Of a stretch of 64,000 nucleotides of DNA, positions 47,829-59,580 are shown piece by piece (within the stretch, counting starts at the first letter, position 1; each line of letters begins with the position of its first letter). Location: positions 40,697,123-40,761,122 of the forward strand of contig CM038714.1 of NCBI GenBank assembly GCA_021613375.1, read 5' to 3'. Made by a program: the position numbers and the translations under genes. Origin of the DNA: Megaleporinus macrocephalus. Lineage: Eukaryota > Chordata > Actinopteri > Characiformes > Anostomidae. The notes under the pieces were generated by a model that worked only from the letters and a program-made list of their open reading frames with translations, ran no database searches and was not told the origin of the DNA.

Positions 47829-50800
47829 ATAATGTAATAAATTAACATGAATACAATATAAATGTATATGTAATGTAAATTGGCAAATAAATAGTAATTG
47901 TGTATCAACATGCAAAATTGTGTTCTGAAAAGAATTTGTCTTACCTAGAAAAATCAACAACATGGATAAACAGCACTAGAGTAGATAGAACAATGTGGCA
48001 CTGTACATTACAAAGAATGAATGATAGTATCTCTTGGAACTTGACTGCCTTTAGTGGGGCCAAGATATTCATATTTTATTGTAATGCTGATAAAATATCT
48101 CTCAGATGCTACATAAGTTTGTTGGACTTGGCACACCTTTTGCCTGAATGAACAGGCTACTGGTCCACTATATTTAATATCCTTTCTGAAATATGTAGGT
48201 GTGCTGCAATAGCTATATTTGGGGACTTAAATCAAAATGAAAACTCACAAGCAGCGTGATATATAGTATTGGCTTTCATATCACTGCTAGCGCATTGGTG
48301 GACCTTTTCTTGGCACAGCAGTTGCTCTAACGTGGTAGTGTTTCTGGCATCGGTATGAGTTAATCAGACACAGCAGTGTGGCTACTACCTTGAGAGTGGT
48401 CTGCTACCCGAAGTATTTAGCCAAGAGTGTCTCAGTGGTTAGTAACTGACCAATGATGAAAGGCTAGAGGATGGCTAACACATATACGCATAACACACAA
48501 TTGCTAAGTTGGAGCTACAAGAGAAAGGTTTCCAAGAGCCTAAGAGAATGTGTATACAATATGGAGAGAATAGCTAGAGCAGATCCACAGAGAATGTTCT
48601 TCTCTTTGAGAATATGCATAAAGCAGATCTTTATTCTTGTTTCCAGCCCTTTTAGAGCCTCTGAAAGACATGATGTTCAAAAGCAACCCACTCAAACAGG
48701 ATTACATCAATGCTGGCTTTAAAGAGATGCTTTGTCCTTTTATGTATAAGAAGAATCTGGAATCCACAGTTTTCCTCATGTAGCTGAACATGTTACTCAT
48801 CACCAGCCAATCTCCTACAAAGCAGTGTTTCTTAGTTATCCAGGTTAACCAAAGCAATCCAATGTACCTGTTTTTCCCATTAAGCTGTTGATGCAGTTGA
48901 TCTGCCAAAACAGGTTCTTTTTTCACTTGAGCTACAAGACTAATCTCACTAGCAAATAGTGGTAGCTTACAGTTCTACATCTGTTTGATAAAAATTCTAA
49001 TTCTAACAGTGTTACATTTGCCCCAGTGGATGTTGGTGAGCCACAACAAGTTTGGAGTCCAGATTTTGCTTCTTACATTAGAAGTTGAGCAGTTAACAGT
49101 GCCAACAAGCATGCCAATTCTACAGTCACCTTGATAACCCAAAGCATTTCTGTTAAAATACATCATCAAAACGTCTTTCAATCTGTTCCAATTGCCTTTA
49201 TAAGGTTGCAAGTCAAGGTCAATGTTTAGCAAACACTATGTCCCTTAGACAACATGGCTTGTATTCACAAAACCACTTCAGGACCAGAATTCTGTCAGTT
49301 CTGTTCAAGAATCAGTATTTGTGACAATAATAATCATAACCATGAAGATGTATAATCCAAGATCAGTCCTGCTTTGCGAATACTAGCCCCAGTGAGGTCA
49401 GACGTGGCTACCCCTAGCAGAGAAACTTTGTATAATTACAAGCTCACAGTGACCTTATGCCATGTAAACCTCATAACCGAGATACTGGGAAAATATATAT
49501 TTTTAATTGTATTGATTATATTGATTGTCAGTTTCCAGCAACATGGTCAGTATGGGCCTGAAGGAGGAGTTTATTTATAGCGTTGTGCTTCTAAACTCTT
49601 TAAAAAAGAGAGAGTCTACAGCAGTTAAAGTAGAAAACCAAGAGATGTTTTAATGTTCAGAGGAGAGTTGAGCAGTGTCCACAGTAAGGCTACTGGCTGG
49701 AGTTAAGGGGAGGGTTTTTTTGTGAACTGCAGGGGAGGAGAGTGAGAGGAAGCAGAGAAGGAAAGACTTTTGTGGTTTTCTCTGTGGATATTTCAACTCC
49801 AGGTTTAGTTACAATTGCCTACTAAGTAAAAGTGGCACCAATAAAAAGTCTCAGTTTCCATTTCAGTTACTGCTGCTGCTGCTAGCTCCCCTGCCTTGTT
49901 CCAATACATTAGAAGTAAGGTACACAAATTGAACCTAGACTCAGCCTAGTCTAGGCTAGTCTAGGCCTAGACTCAGTCTTGCTCAATAAGAGGAAAACTT
50001 ACGTTCATGTTGCAAAGTCCACACTTTTGGCTGAAACCTCAAAGAAACCTCAAGAGAAACGCTATGGATTTTTGAAATATATATTTTCCACTGTGCGGTG
50101 AAAGTTGAGTTGATGTTGATTAATAGATAAGTAAAATCACAGGGCAAGAAAATACTTTGAAACAAATGACCAACAGTTCTGACAAATCCGTCACAGGTAA
50201 GGACGTAGACTTAGCATGGACAGAAGTAACATGTCCCCACTAATATCCAGCGAATATTGAATTGTCCCCTTCAATAACCTTTCCCTGCCGTACCAGGCAT
50301 TTGCTTATTGTTTTTTTAAGAGACCGGCCCACAATTTAGAGGGGGCGGCCCATTGGCCCATCTTCAATATAGACTGAACTGCTCAGGATATATGACGAAA
50401 GCGGCCCAACCTTTTCTCTTTTTCTCGGCTAGTTTCACTGTGTTGAGCGTACGTTAAAGAAGAGACAATTTGGAGAAACCGAAAGTTGCGTGCGAAGAGA
50501 TTGAGGAGCGTCACTGTAGCATTTCATGTTCTCGGCTGTAGCCTCCACGTCCCCTGTGACGGCAGAGCTCCAGCAACAGCAGGTTGTAGGTGAAGACAGC
50601 AGCAGCGGGCAGAGAGAGGAGCAGCCAGAGACGCAGGCTGTGGACAGGGAAGCCGAGAGAGAGACTGAGTGGGAGAGTGTAGTACGTAAGCAGGTAGTAA
50701 CGTTAGCATAACACAGGGACTCTGAGGTGATGGAGGTAACGTTAAAATAGTAAACGGTGGAGGCTGAGTGTTGTTGAATGAGCAGCAAGTGTCCATTTTA

Positions 50801-51454
50801 GGCTACATCATAGTGTTTTAGCTATTTAGGCTAAAGGCTGCATAGTAGTTTAAATATGTAGCCTCTATGCTGCGGCTCAACATGTTTTAAAAACACTCAA
50901 ACAAGTGAAATAACATCTTAAAACTGCTAAGTGATTCGTAAAAGCTTTGCTATAAGCTTTAAGCTTTACTAAAGTAAGTGTATAAAAGTATTATTAGCAA
51001 AAGCTATGCCCACAGTAAATAAGAGGAAGACACTGTTTAATGCTAATGTGTAGCATGAGTTCACAAAGCAGCCTTGTCTGTTTTTAGCCTGAACCAAATG
51101 CATGTTATAGCTTTTTAAAGCAGGGAGCACTTTAGAGGAATTAGAATTGAGCTGCTATATCAGAGAAATTCAGAAAATACATATGAGTAGACAAAAGTGC
51201 TGGAACTACAGTATGTGTAAATGTACTTATTTGCTTTCCACACTGGTTATTTGATAGGCTTCTAAAGTAATGATTCACTAGTAATAAGGCAAAAAGTTAT
51301 GTTTTTTTTAAATATGATGCTGTTATTATTTGATAATTATTATATGATATATGATGCCCTGCTAATTATGACGGGCTGGTCTAAGCCAAAAATGCCAGGG
51401 CTGATTTTCTGTCCCAGTCCAGCCCTGAACGTGGGTGACACATGGGTATTAAAA
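47401..51454. other. Intergenic stretch with microsatellite and decayed repeat
   Basis: Holds a TA microsatellite (47750-47822). At about 48290-48480 sequence containing AATCAGACACAGCAGTG and GGTAGTGTTTCTGGCAT resembles a dispersed fish repeat, with a partner fragment at about 62270-62430. A small frame at 50526-50711 in GC-richer sequence is discussed in findings. No gene with supporting structure. Confidence 0.45.
47750..47822. repeat. TA microsatellite, about 36 units
   Basis: Uninterrupted TA dinucleotides. A minus-strand frame crossing it is an artefact. Confidence 0.97.
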
Positions 51455-51600
51455 TCAGAATCAGAATCAGAAATACTTTATTGATCCCAGGGGGAAATTA
51501 CAGCTATCGCAGTAGCAGCCGGTTATATAGAAGAATAAACACTCTAATAATAATTTACAACATAAAAGAAATTTGTCATATGTACACATATATAAGTCTT
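51455..51600 (-). mobile_element. LINE 3' tail
   Basis: Read on the minus strand it ends GGGATCAATAAAGTATTTC followed by three TGATTC-type repeats. This polyadenylation-like end with a short tandem tail is characteristic of a common fish LINE group (Rex-like, from memory). The 5' limit is not visible. Confidence 0.6.
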
Positions 51601-51737
51601 ATGATACAATAGAAGAATAATATGTGAAAAGCGAGTGAAGGGAGTGAAGATGGCAGCAAAAAAGAAGACAGTGGACATAGGGAGCTATTTTTCAATGAAA
51701 CGTTTAAGTCACTTAAAGTCAATGAAATGAGTCCATC

Positions 51738-52154
51738 TGTCACGCTTCTGGACTCATCTTCCACCTCACGTGTCACATGTCCACGTTCAGCCAGTCACAG
51801 GAGCCCCTCACCGGAATACTAAATCGGAAACGTCTACAACCTATTACACCCATTGTATTTAAACCAGTCTGTTTGTTTTGCTCTTTGCAAAGTATTGTCT
51901 ATCCTATCCATAGCGTACTGAGCGTCTATTTCTTGTTTTGATTTCATGGTTATGACCCGTTTGCCTGTCTCTCTCGTTCTCGTCTTATTGGATCCCTTCG
52001 CTGTCTCGTTGTTATTGTACCTTGCATGCTTCTTGTTTACGCTTTTTCCTCTTGATTTTCGGTTTTGGTTGTTTTGATCATTTACTACCCTTTGTGTATT
52101 AAATCACCTGCTTTTCATATCTGCAAGCGTTTGCCTCGCCTGACTCACCTGACA
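51738..52154 (+). mobile_element. Solo LTR, probably Gypsy-type
   Basis: 417 bp starting TGTCACGC and ending CCTGACA (TG..CA), flanked on both sides by a perfect 5-bp target duplication, CCATC (51733-51737 and 52155-52159). It contains a TATA-like ATTTAAACC (about 51860), and its 3' part is T-rich with GTATTAAAT, like LTR transcription-termination regions. There is no internal coding sequence, primer-binding site or second LTR, so it is a recombination product of a former full element. The Gypsy label is from general LTR layout only. Confidence 0.85.
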
Positions 52155-52159
52155 CCATC

Positions 52160-53052
52160 ATAATAATGTTAATGGCAATGCTTGGCTTTGGAGCACAGCA
52201 AGGCTAACATCTAGGAATAACATGGTTTGGAAATTAACTACACAACAAACTGCCAACTGTCAGTTCTGTGATGAGTAGCATGTGTAACTTTAGTTGAAAC
52301 TCTCTGTCAGAGACCTCTTTCCTTTGCACTGTAGCTGAAGTAATTATAATAATAAGTCTTTAGATGTAAACTCACTGCTTATTGGTTTAAAAGTGGCGAC
52401 ACCATCTGGATCAAAAAATAGGTCTTGCATGCTCATTGACACATTGAGAGCGATTTCTTCTATGATTGTTACTTTGTTGGTTTTGTCATAGGTCCCAACC
52501 TCACAGGTATATACCGCGTGATGTGCCCTATCCAACAAGCTGTGGATCGTGTTGCTGGCCTTCAGAAAACCGGAGATATGGAAATTTGTATTCGGCTCAG
52601 GTGCACGCTAGGCAGCCATACTGAAACGCTTGCCCGCGGTGGAGGTCTGGAGAAATGAGTGCTGTAACTCTGTGAAAATAAAAGTAACTGACTTCAAACT
52701 AGAATTATAGGGCATTATACTTCCTCTCCAATGACACATAACTTTTTATTGTAGTCTTTTATTGTAGTCTTCGGGAAACGAGAGATAACTGCGTTTAATA
52801 TCTGATTATCAAAGCACTTTAGATCAGCTGAGAGATTAAGGAGCCCTGGATCGCATCATTAGCCATCAGGAAATCAGCGATATGATTTCTGACCTGTTAT
52901 CTTTTCTGAGGTGTCTATATCATTAATGTCCATCACATAATCAGCTACTAGTCAACATCAAGCTTTAAGCATCCCTACTGAGCAGTAAAGTCATCAAATC
53001 AACTAGTCTGTGCAACCACTGATACTAACCACACAGTTGTTTATTATTGTTA
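52160..53052. other. Intergenic stretch
   Basis: No gene or repeat family recognised. A short duplicated TTTTATTGTAGTC lies at about 52745-52770. Confidence 0.5.
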
Positions 53053-53804
53053 TTAATACAAATAGAAATGTTTTATAAATACAAATAGAAATGTCTAATA
53101 AATACAAATAGAAATGTCTTATAAATACATATAGAAATGTCTTATAAATACAAATAGAAATGTCTTATAAATACATATAGAAATGTCTTATTAATACAAA
53201 TAGAAATGTCTTATAAATACAAATAGAAATGTCTTATAAATACATATAGAAATGTCTTATTAATACAAATAGAAATGTCTTATGAATACAAATAGAAATG
53301 TCTTATAAATACATATAGAAATGTCTTATAAATACATATAGAAATGTCTTATGAATACAAATAGAAATGTCTTATGAATACAAATAGAAATGTCTTATGA
53401 ATACAAATAGAAATGTATTATGAATACAAATAGAAATGTCTTATGAATACAAATAGAAATGTCTTAGAAATACAAATAGAAATGTCTTAGAAATACAAAT
53501 AGAAATGTCTTATGAATACAAATAGAAATGTCTTAGAAATACAAATAGAAATGTCTTATGAATACAAATAGAAATGTCTTAGAAATACAAATAGAAATGT
53601 CTTATAAATACAAATAGAAATGTCTTATAAATACATATAGAAATGTCTTATGAATACAAATAGAAATGTCTTAGAAATACAAATAGAAATGTCTTAGAAA
53701 TACAGATAGAAATGTCTTAGAAATACAAATAGAAATGTCTTATGAATACAAATAGAAATGTCTTAGAAATACAAATAGAAATGTCTTAGAAATACAAATA
53801 GAAA
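53053..53804. repeat. 23-bp minisatellite, about 32 copies
   Basis: Tandem units built on AATACAAATAGAAATGTCTT plus three variable bases. Three recurring versions differ at the junction (TATAAATA, TATGAATA, TAGAAATA) and at CAAATAG versus CATATAG. The versions are clustered along the array rather than mixed evenly. Confidence 0.97.
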
Positions 53805-54890
53805 AGCTCTAATAAACTATGAAAAGTTACTTTTATGAACATGCTTTTCTTTGGACAGCGACAATACAGTGCATTTTTTGTTTTTCTGCATTTGCAGCTT
53901 GTTTTTTATTCTGTAGGATGTTGAATCTTCTCCATCACCTTATATATCTGTATCATCTGACTGAGCAAGTGAATAAATAAATATATTACTGGCAAAACCA
54001 TATTTAATTAATGATGGTAATAAATAGGAGGTCTAATTGTATTTATTGTATTTTTAAAGGGTCTAAGTAATAAAAGCAAAGAGTTCATTGGACAATGTCG
54101 GAGGAAACTGTGGTTTGGCTAATGGGTTTTATCCGGTTCTAGAGTTTTCCCGCACCCATCCTGCTTCTGATGTTGTAATCATTGGAATTTCTCACTTGAA
54201 AGAAGCTGATTCCGTAATGGCTATGATACTTCCTTGCAACCATTGGTGTAGGAACCCGGGTGGGGGGACGTGTCCCACCCAATATCAGAAACAGGTAGAT
54301 TTGTCCCACCCAAAAATGAAACCACAGGAAAAGCAGAAACTGTTTAAAATACTTATATTTTGAAAGCGTGTTTTGGAAGTCTTTGCAGTTCACGCGCTGT
54401 GTTTGTTGTTAACAGTGGGCTCTGGTTGTTAGGTTGCGGGGGGCTCTCACCTTGCTGGAGTGTGGGGTAGCTAGCGGCAACTTTAGTGCTGCTAGCTAGT
54501 GAACGCGAGTTCAGTGATCAGTGATGAAAGCAATGAATAGCAACGATTACCATATATACTGAATTAAAACAGCTTGAGTATAATGTGTTGTTATGGTAAC
54601 AGACTAGGAGGGTTTGGATTAGCTAACATTTATATTAACTTTAGTCAGAAAGTACTCTGAAATGTAAAGTTAGATTTCTCTCTGACCACGCCCCAAACTG
54701 CAGACTGCTACTACACTACATACATCAAAAAATAAATATAATCAATAAATATAATAAATAAATAAATAAAAAAACTCTAAAAAGAGCTCCACCCACTGAA
54801 GATCAGTAGAACCTTCAGCGCGCCAGTCCATCATGACATCACAATGGGCGGTGACTTCATCAGTGAATGCGACCTTCCATCCTCAGCGTA
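53805..54890. other. Intergenic stretch upstream of the 55-kb gene
   Basis: At about 54245-54330, sequence with two similar GTCCCACCCAA motifs (around TTGTCCCACCCAAAAATG) resembles 5' regions of dispersed fish transposon-derived genes that I recall only loosely. The 54470-54560 section is CpG-poor. No exon supported. Confidence 0.4.
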
Positions 54891-54896
54891 CACGTC

Positions 54897-54902
54897 TATA
54901 AA
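54897..54902 (+). promoter_or_regulatory. TATA box of the 55-kb gene
   Basis: TATAAA in the context CGTCTATAAACTG, 135 bases upstream of the donor of exon 1. Transcription is expected to start about 30 bases downstream, near 54925-54935. Confidence 0.65.
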
Positions 54903-54924
54903 CTGCTGCGTCATCTACAGGAAC

Positions 54925-55037
54925 TTCAGATCTCTGAACTTCTCTGAAGGAGAACCTTGATCCGTTAGAGAACCAACAGTTTAGATCATCGTTAGAGAAC
55001 CAACAGTTTAAATCATCACCTTCATACCTGGATAACA
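54925..55037 (+). other. Non-coding exon 1 of the 55-kb gene
   Basis: About 110 bases between the inferred start and a donor, ACA followed by GTAAGT, at 55038. It has no ATG, so translation must start in exon 2. It contains a perfect-but-one-base 27-bp tandem duplication (54963-54989 and 54990-55016). The 5' end is inferred from the TATA box only. Confidence 0.55.
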
Positions 55038-55325
55038 GTAAGTGACCAGCTGTACCTTCAACTTTTATTTTATATTATATTATATTATATTATATTATCT
55101 TATATTATATTATATTAATCAGAGTACTTATTTGTGAGTATGTTATGATCCACGTTAATGTACATAACTATGTTAATATGAATAAATGATAACTTTATAT
55201 AATTATATTACATTATAATATATATATATATATATATATGATATTTAATAGTATTTACTGAATCACTTATAGTGCATACTGAATAATATACTGAATTATA
55301 GATTATTTGTTTTCTGTTTCTGCAG
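55038..55325 (+). other. Intron 1 of the 55-kb gene
   Basis: 288 bp, GTAAGT to TTTCTGTTTCTGCAG, with a long pyrimidine tract. The interior is AT-rich, with TTATA and TA microsatellites (about 55061-55116 and 55217-55239). Confidence 0.65.
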
Positions 55326-55384
55326 TGAGCAGAGCTGAGACTGGAACTTCAGCCTCTGACAGCGGCGCCAGAGAAGCCCCACGT

Positions 55385-56350
55385 ATGGGTGACCAGCCGG
55401 TCAGTGTCAACGCTAACCCTGGACCCGTGACCGTGTCGAGCTCCTCGCAGCCGCTGCAGTGCTCAAACAACTCCAGCTCCTCCTCCTCGTCATCACCCAG
55501 CGGTTCCTCCACTGGGAAGAGCGCAGCACCCGTTTCTCCTGCTTCTGATTTGTGTAGCATGATGAAACGTCTTAAGTGCTCATCACCTCCCCCAGCTACA
55601 GTTCACCGCCCTAAACAGGGGGACGTCATGATGACCGACCTGACCATCCAGCCAGGACTGCAGCCTACGCCACACATCCCAGCATCCTCTGCACCACAGC
55701 CGGGGTGCAGCACCAACGCTGTGTGTGGGTTCTCAGCTGCTTCTCTGAAACCGGCAAGCAGCTCTGCAGTCCAGCCTATGATCACTGATGGCTACGTGGC
55801 CCTCAGTCAGGTTGTGGATGAAGATGTCTCCATGCAGACGTTTAGCTCTTCTGTTGTCATGTACTCACCTCCACCCTCCAATCCGTGTAGCATGGACAGC
55901 GCTGTGAGCTTCTCACCTTCCGCAGGTAGATTTGCAGCACTGGACGCAGAGGAAGACATGATTGTTGACCTGGCAGGACCGCAGCCTGAGGGACCAGCAC
56001 CAGCATCTTCTGCACCACAGCGTGAGTGCAGAACTAACGCTGCGGCTGCGGCCCTCCAGGCATCCACAGTCCCCCCGAGTCTGTCTTCCCTGCAGAAGGC
56101 ACAGCAGGCAGGGGGCTCCGTTGCCTACACTCAACAGGTAGCCCCTGCTCCTAAGAGCTCGTCTTCTGCGTCCACCATGTCCCGGAAGAGGAAGCTGGAC
56201 ACGTCAAAGGCCATCGGAGACGCTGATTACGCAGCACGTCCTCCAAAAAGACGACGACTCTCCACCAACACCAAGAGCCGTAAGCGAAAGAGGACTGAGG
56301 CTGCTGACGAGGAGGAACCGCCCAGCAAGAGGAGGAGGAGGACAACCTGA
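55385..56350 (+). CDS. Unrecognised Ser/Pro-rich nuclear-type protein, 321 aa
   Basis: The start at 55385 is the first ATG of the inferred mRNA (G at +4). An upstream in-frame ATG at 55307 lies inside the intron and is rejected. Residues 1-50 include a polyserine run; residues 50-240 are Ser/Pro/Ala/Gln-rich and look disordered. Two related segments repeat: one with PASSAPQPGCSTNA, the other with PASSAPQRECRTNA, each preceded by a MxxDL motif. The last 55 residues hold four basic clusters, SRKRKLD, PPKRRRL, SRKRKRTE and PPSKRRRRTT, arranged as two copies of a pair; these are classical nuclear-localisation-like signals. I see no catalytic or DNA-binding domain, membrane segment or signal peptide. 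The function is unknown; a nuclear or nucleolar location is an inference. Similar Lys/Arg tails exist in the N-termini of some fish Pim-like kinases, but no kinase domain follows. GC-rich coding against AT-rich flanks supports a real gene. Confidence 0.72.
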   Translation: MGDQPVSVNANPGPVTVSSSSQPLQCSNNSSSSSSSSPSGSSTGKSAAPVSPASDLCSMMKRLKCSSPPPATVHRPKQGDVMMTDLTIQPGLQPTPHIPASSAPQPGCSTNAVCGFSAASLKPASSSAVQPMITDGYVALSQVVDEDVSMQTFSSSVVMYSPPPSNPCSMDSAVSFSPSAGRFAALDAEEDMIVDLAGPQPEGPAPASSAPQRECRTNAAAAALQASTVPPSLSSLQKAQQAGGSVAYTQQVAPAPKSSSSASTMSRKRKLDTSKAIGDADYAARPPKRRRLSTNTKSRKRKRTEAADEEEPPSKRRRRTT

Positions 56351-56450
56351 AGACCTGAGACAATCACCTCTCACCTTCAACCCTTCATTCCCTGTTCATA
56401 GCTTTTCCCCCCTACATGAGACCGTCCCATCCTGTCTCATAAATACTGTA

Positions 56451-56456
56451 AATAAA
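56451..56456 (+). terminator. Polyadenylation signal of the 55-kb gene
   Basis: AATAAA in the context TGTAAATAAACTCC, 100 bases after the stop codon. Cleavage is expected about 15-25 bases further on. Confidence 0.75.
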
Positions 56457-56479
56457 CTCCTTCAGCATGGTTCAGTGTG

Positions 56480-57100
56480 AAACGCCTGATTGGTCTACAT
56501 ACACAAACCTAGACATTTGATTGGCTCCTCTTACAAACAGGAGGTACACTCTAGTGAGAGATTAGTCACTGTTTCTAAACTCATCAGCAGTGAGTCTGCT
56601 TTAGTTTACTATATGTACTTCCCAGTGATGTACCCAACACAGCTATACTCAAGTATACTTGGTTAATACTAATAAGTACACAGGAAAGTATGTAAGTATA
56701 TGTTGTACTTAATCAAAGCAGAAGTAAATATTCACGTCCTGCACGAAAAAGCATCCAGTACAATATCAGTTCAGTTATTTAGATTTATAAACTTTTATAT
56801 AGACTAGAAATACGCACCTCATCCTGAGTATGTCTTGTTAATGTTTATGAGAGTCCACTGGTGAGTATACTTAAAGTAAAAGTAGTTAAAGTTCTATTTT
56901 AATAATAAAAAATAAAATCTAAATTCAAACCTCATCATCTACATTAAAGTTCAATAATAATACATAAGTAGTAAATTATAAGTATTATGTACGAGTATAT
57001 TTTCAGTTTAGATACTACTGAACGAGTATTGTACTGAGAGTGTACTTAAAGTATACCTTCATAAACTAAACAGTGGGATATCAGTATATGAGGTGTAAAC
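56480..57100. other. Intergenic stretch
   Basis: AT-rich sequence rich in AAGTATACTT and AAAGTAAAAGTAGTT-like motifs, with no gene. Confidence 0.5.
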
Positions 57101-57104
57101 TAGA

Positions 57105-57286
57105 GGTGGTCTGGAGGTGCAGTGGGTGGAGCTGCAGCTTCACAGCAGGGAGGGTTTGGGTTGGACTCCCAGACACAGTGAGCAGGTTCCTCTCCGTGTG
57201 GAGTTAGTTTGGTCTCCCAGTGTCTGTGTAGTTTCCTCCAGCACTCCAAACACATGCGGCCAGTTGAACTGACATTAGAACCACTT
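57105..57286 (+). mobile_element. tRNA-derived SINE-like fragment
   Basis: It contains GGTGCAGTGGGTGGAGCTGC (A-box region), a degenerate B box GGGTTGGACTCC, then TCTCCGTGTGGAGTTAG, GTCTGTGTAGTTTCCTCC and ACACATGCGGCCAGTTGA. This is the order of a common fish repeat. It is diverged and truncated at both ends; the minus-strand frame over it is an artefact. Confidence 0.7.
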
Positions 57287-59580
57287 ATTAGCAAATGCGT
57301 CCCCCAGCAATGTCAAACCCGCTCCTACGCCCTGACCTGTTGCAGTGAAGCAGGATCTCACAGCTGTATATACTATTTTTCTTGTATTTCATTTTGTTTG
57401 CTTTCCATTCATGTGTACTGTTACCATAATGCCAATTTTGCATTAAACATTCAGCTTTTTTACTGTGTCTGTAGGAGTGGGATATAAATAGCCTCTGTTC
57501 TGACTGGTTGCCTTGTATTGTGCCTAATTCAAAAGGTGATCCCCCAAACCTTCCACTCCAAAAACTCAGACAACAACCCACACCACTTGCACACGTACAG
57601 CCAGTCATATGGAAAAGCATGCATTTCAAACAGGCTGGTTTTTGCAGCGTACGTTTTTCTTTAAAAGGAACATACAGGCCGAGGACTGAACATTGAGCTC
57701 TTCTAGTTCACAACAAAAAGCAGTTTTCTGTAAAGTGGGCACTTTAAGTGTGCAAGAATGGAGGCTGTACTTCCAAAGATCAATATGCTCTCCAGCATGA
57801 AGCCCCCTTAAAAAGTGCACGCCATTACGGCGAATATTCTGTTTTGTATTTATTTTTTTATCTATTTCTTGTCCTTTATCACTGCAGTTTGGGGAATAAA
57901 CGGAAAAGCTAAAAGATAAGCTGATATGTTATTGATGCTAAGGCTGCACAATAGTCCTGCGGATTTGGGCCTGGGAATCGTTACAGGAAGGATAGAGTTC
58001 AGGCAGATGAGTAAACGGATGGAATAAAATATGATGGTCTTCCTGTGAGGAGTGAAGACGAAGCATGTGTAGAAATGAAAAGACACTTTTGGCTGGTGTG
58101 AAATCACTGTGTGTGCTCAACCGCTCCAGAAGGGAAGATGTCGAGTAATTGGACCTAAGAGAAGTCATGCAGTAGACGCAAAAAAAAAAAAAAAAAAAAA
58201 AAAGCTGCTCAAATCAAATCATTCACTGAACTGTTCCTACTGCTCGAGCAGAAACACTGAGCAGAATCTCTGCATATGTTTTCAGGACCTTCTATATTTT
58301 AAACACATAAAAGTACGCCTTTAAAAGTTCAAACTTCGGAATAAACAAGACAGCTCTGAAAAATGCTCACATCTTGCTGTTGAGTTTGTTGCCAGGGGGT
58401 GTTGCACTTGAAACAGTGTTCTTTCTAAGCCAGTGAACATTAAAGGGGAATTCCAATGATGTTTTTCAAAACTGTGTAATTTCGCTGTTAACACTGAAAC
58501 TAAGTGATGTGAAAAGTTTCCCTGTATAGAAACTTACAGAGTCAGAACTGGTCACTGTGATGGTTTACACTTACCAATCCAATAACTGGAGAAAATCGTG
58601 TGAGTAATTTTATGACTAATCTGATCAATGCATTTATATGCACCTGGATAATCAGATAATGTGAAAACTATCATAAACTCAAGCTTATCTTGTTTTTTTA
58701 AACATCAAATCACTTTAGCAGAAAATGTGCGAAACATCATCTAGACAACAAGGAAGATTGAAATCCTTTAAGCTTTAAAGCATGTAGTTGGTTTTAGAAA
58801 TGTTTTGTAGCCATCTTGCGGGCTGTGTTAATTGTGTAAAAGTAAAAGTGTACAAGTGCTACAAGTGATCTAAGAAATCTGAGTGTGTTGTTTAAATGAC
58901 ATCTCAAATTAGATTATTAGATTACTAAGTACATGTAAACATACTCTTTGATGATAATTTAATTTGGCTTAAAAGAGGTACATGCAGGATGTATTAAACA
59001 AAGTAAGGCAAGAGAGCTATTTTACTATAAACACGAATACATATAAATACTCAGTAAACAAACGTAGGTTCACTGGTGGGTTTGGATAAGAGAACTGAAT
59101 GGCTGTATTTGCATTATAAACATTAAGAATCCTAGTTCTTATCACCACCACCACCAGTATGAAGAATACTATACAGAGATTTAAGATATCAAAGATGTTA
59201 AGATATCAAAGATGTTAAGATATCAAGGATGTTTCCCTTTCATTTAGTGTGTTTTGTAGTTTCTTGTGCATGTAAATGGTGTCTAGAGTTAAAAACATCA
59301 CTAGAATTGCAACCTTATTCTGTGTTACAAGGTGACATCATCTCGCAACACAATCGTTATTGCCTGCCTCTGAGCAATCTTGGCACATCCTTCCAAAATG
59401 CACAGAGAGGTAATTACAGAAATAAATAACCAGTTTAAAATATTTAAATTAACCTGGTCCAGTCTAGTTTCTTATTCCCAACTTTCCAGATTGGACTGAT
59501 GCTATTGTAGGAATGGCAATTTGGACATTGACCAATCAGAGCAAACCAATCAGGGCTCATTGGAAGGGCAACTCTTCAAG
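57287..59580. other. Intergenic stretch
   Basis: Contains a poly-A run (58180-58203) and a small triple repeat of AAGATATCAA-GATGTT type at about 59184-59232. Short overlapping frames have no supporting structure. Confidence 0.5.

Noticed and set aside
55307..55384. Upstream in-frame ATG extending the 55-kb protein by 26 residues
   Set aside because: It lies in the intron, before the TTTCTGTTTCTGCAG acceptor, so it is unlikely to be in the mRNA.
55303..56134. Minus-strand frames over the 55-kb gene
   Set aside because: Shadows of the plus-strand coding exon, which alone has promoter, splice and polyadenylation signals.
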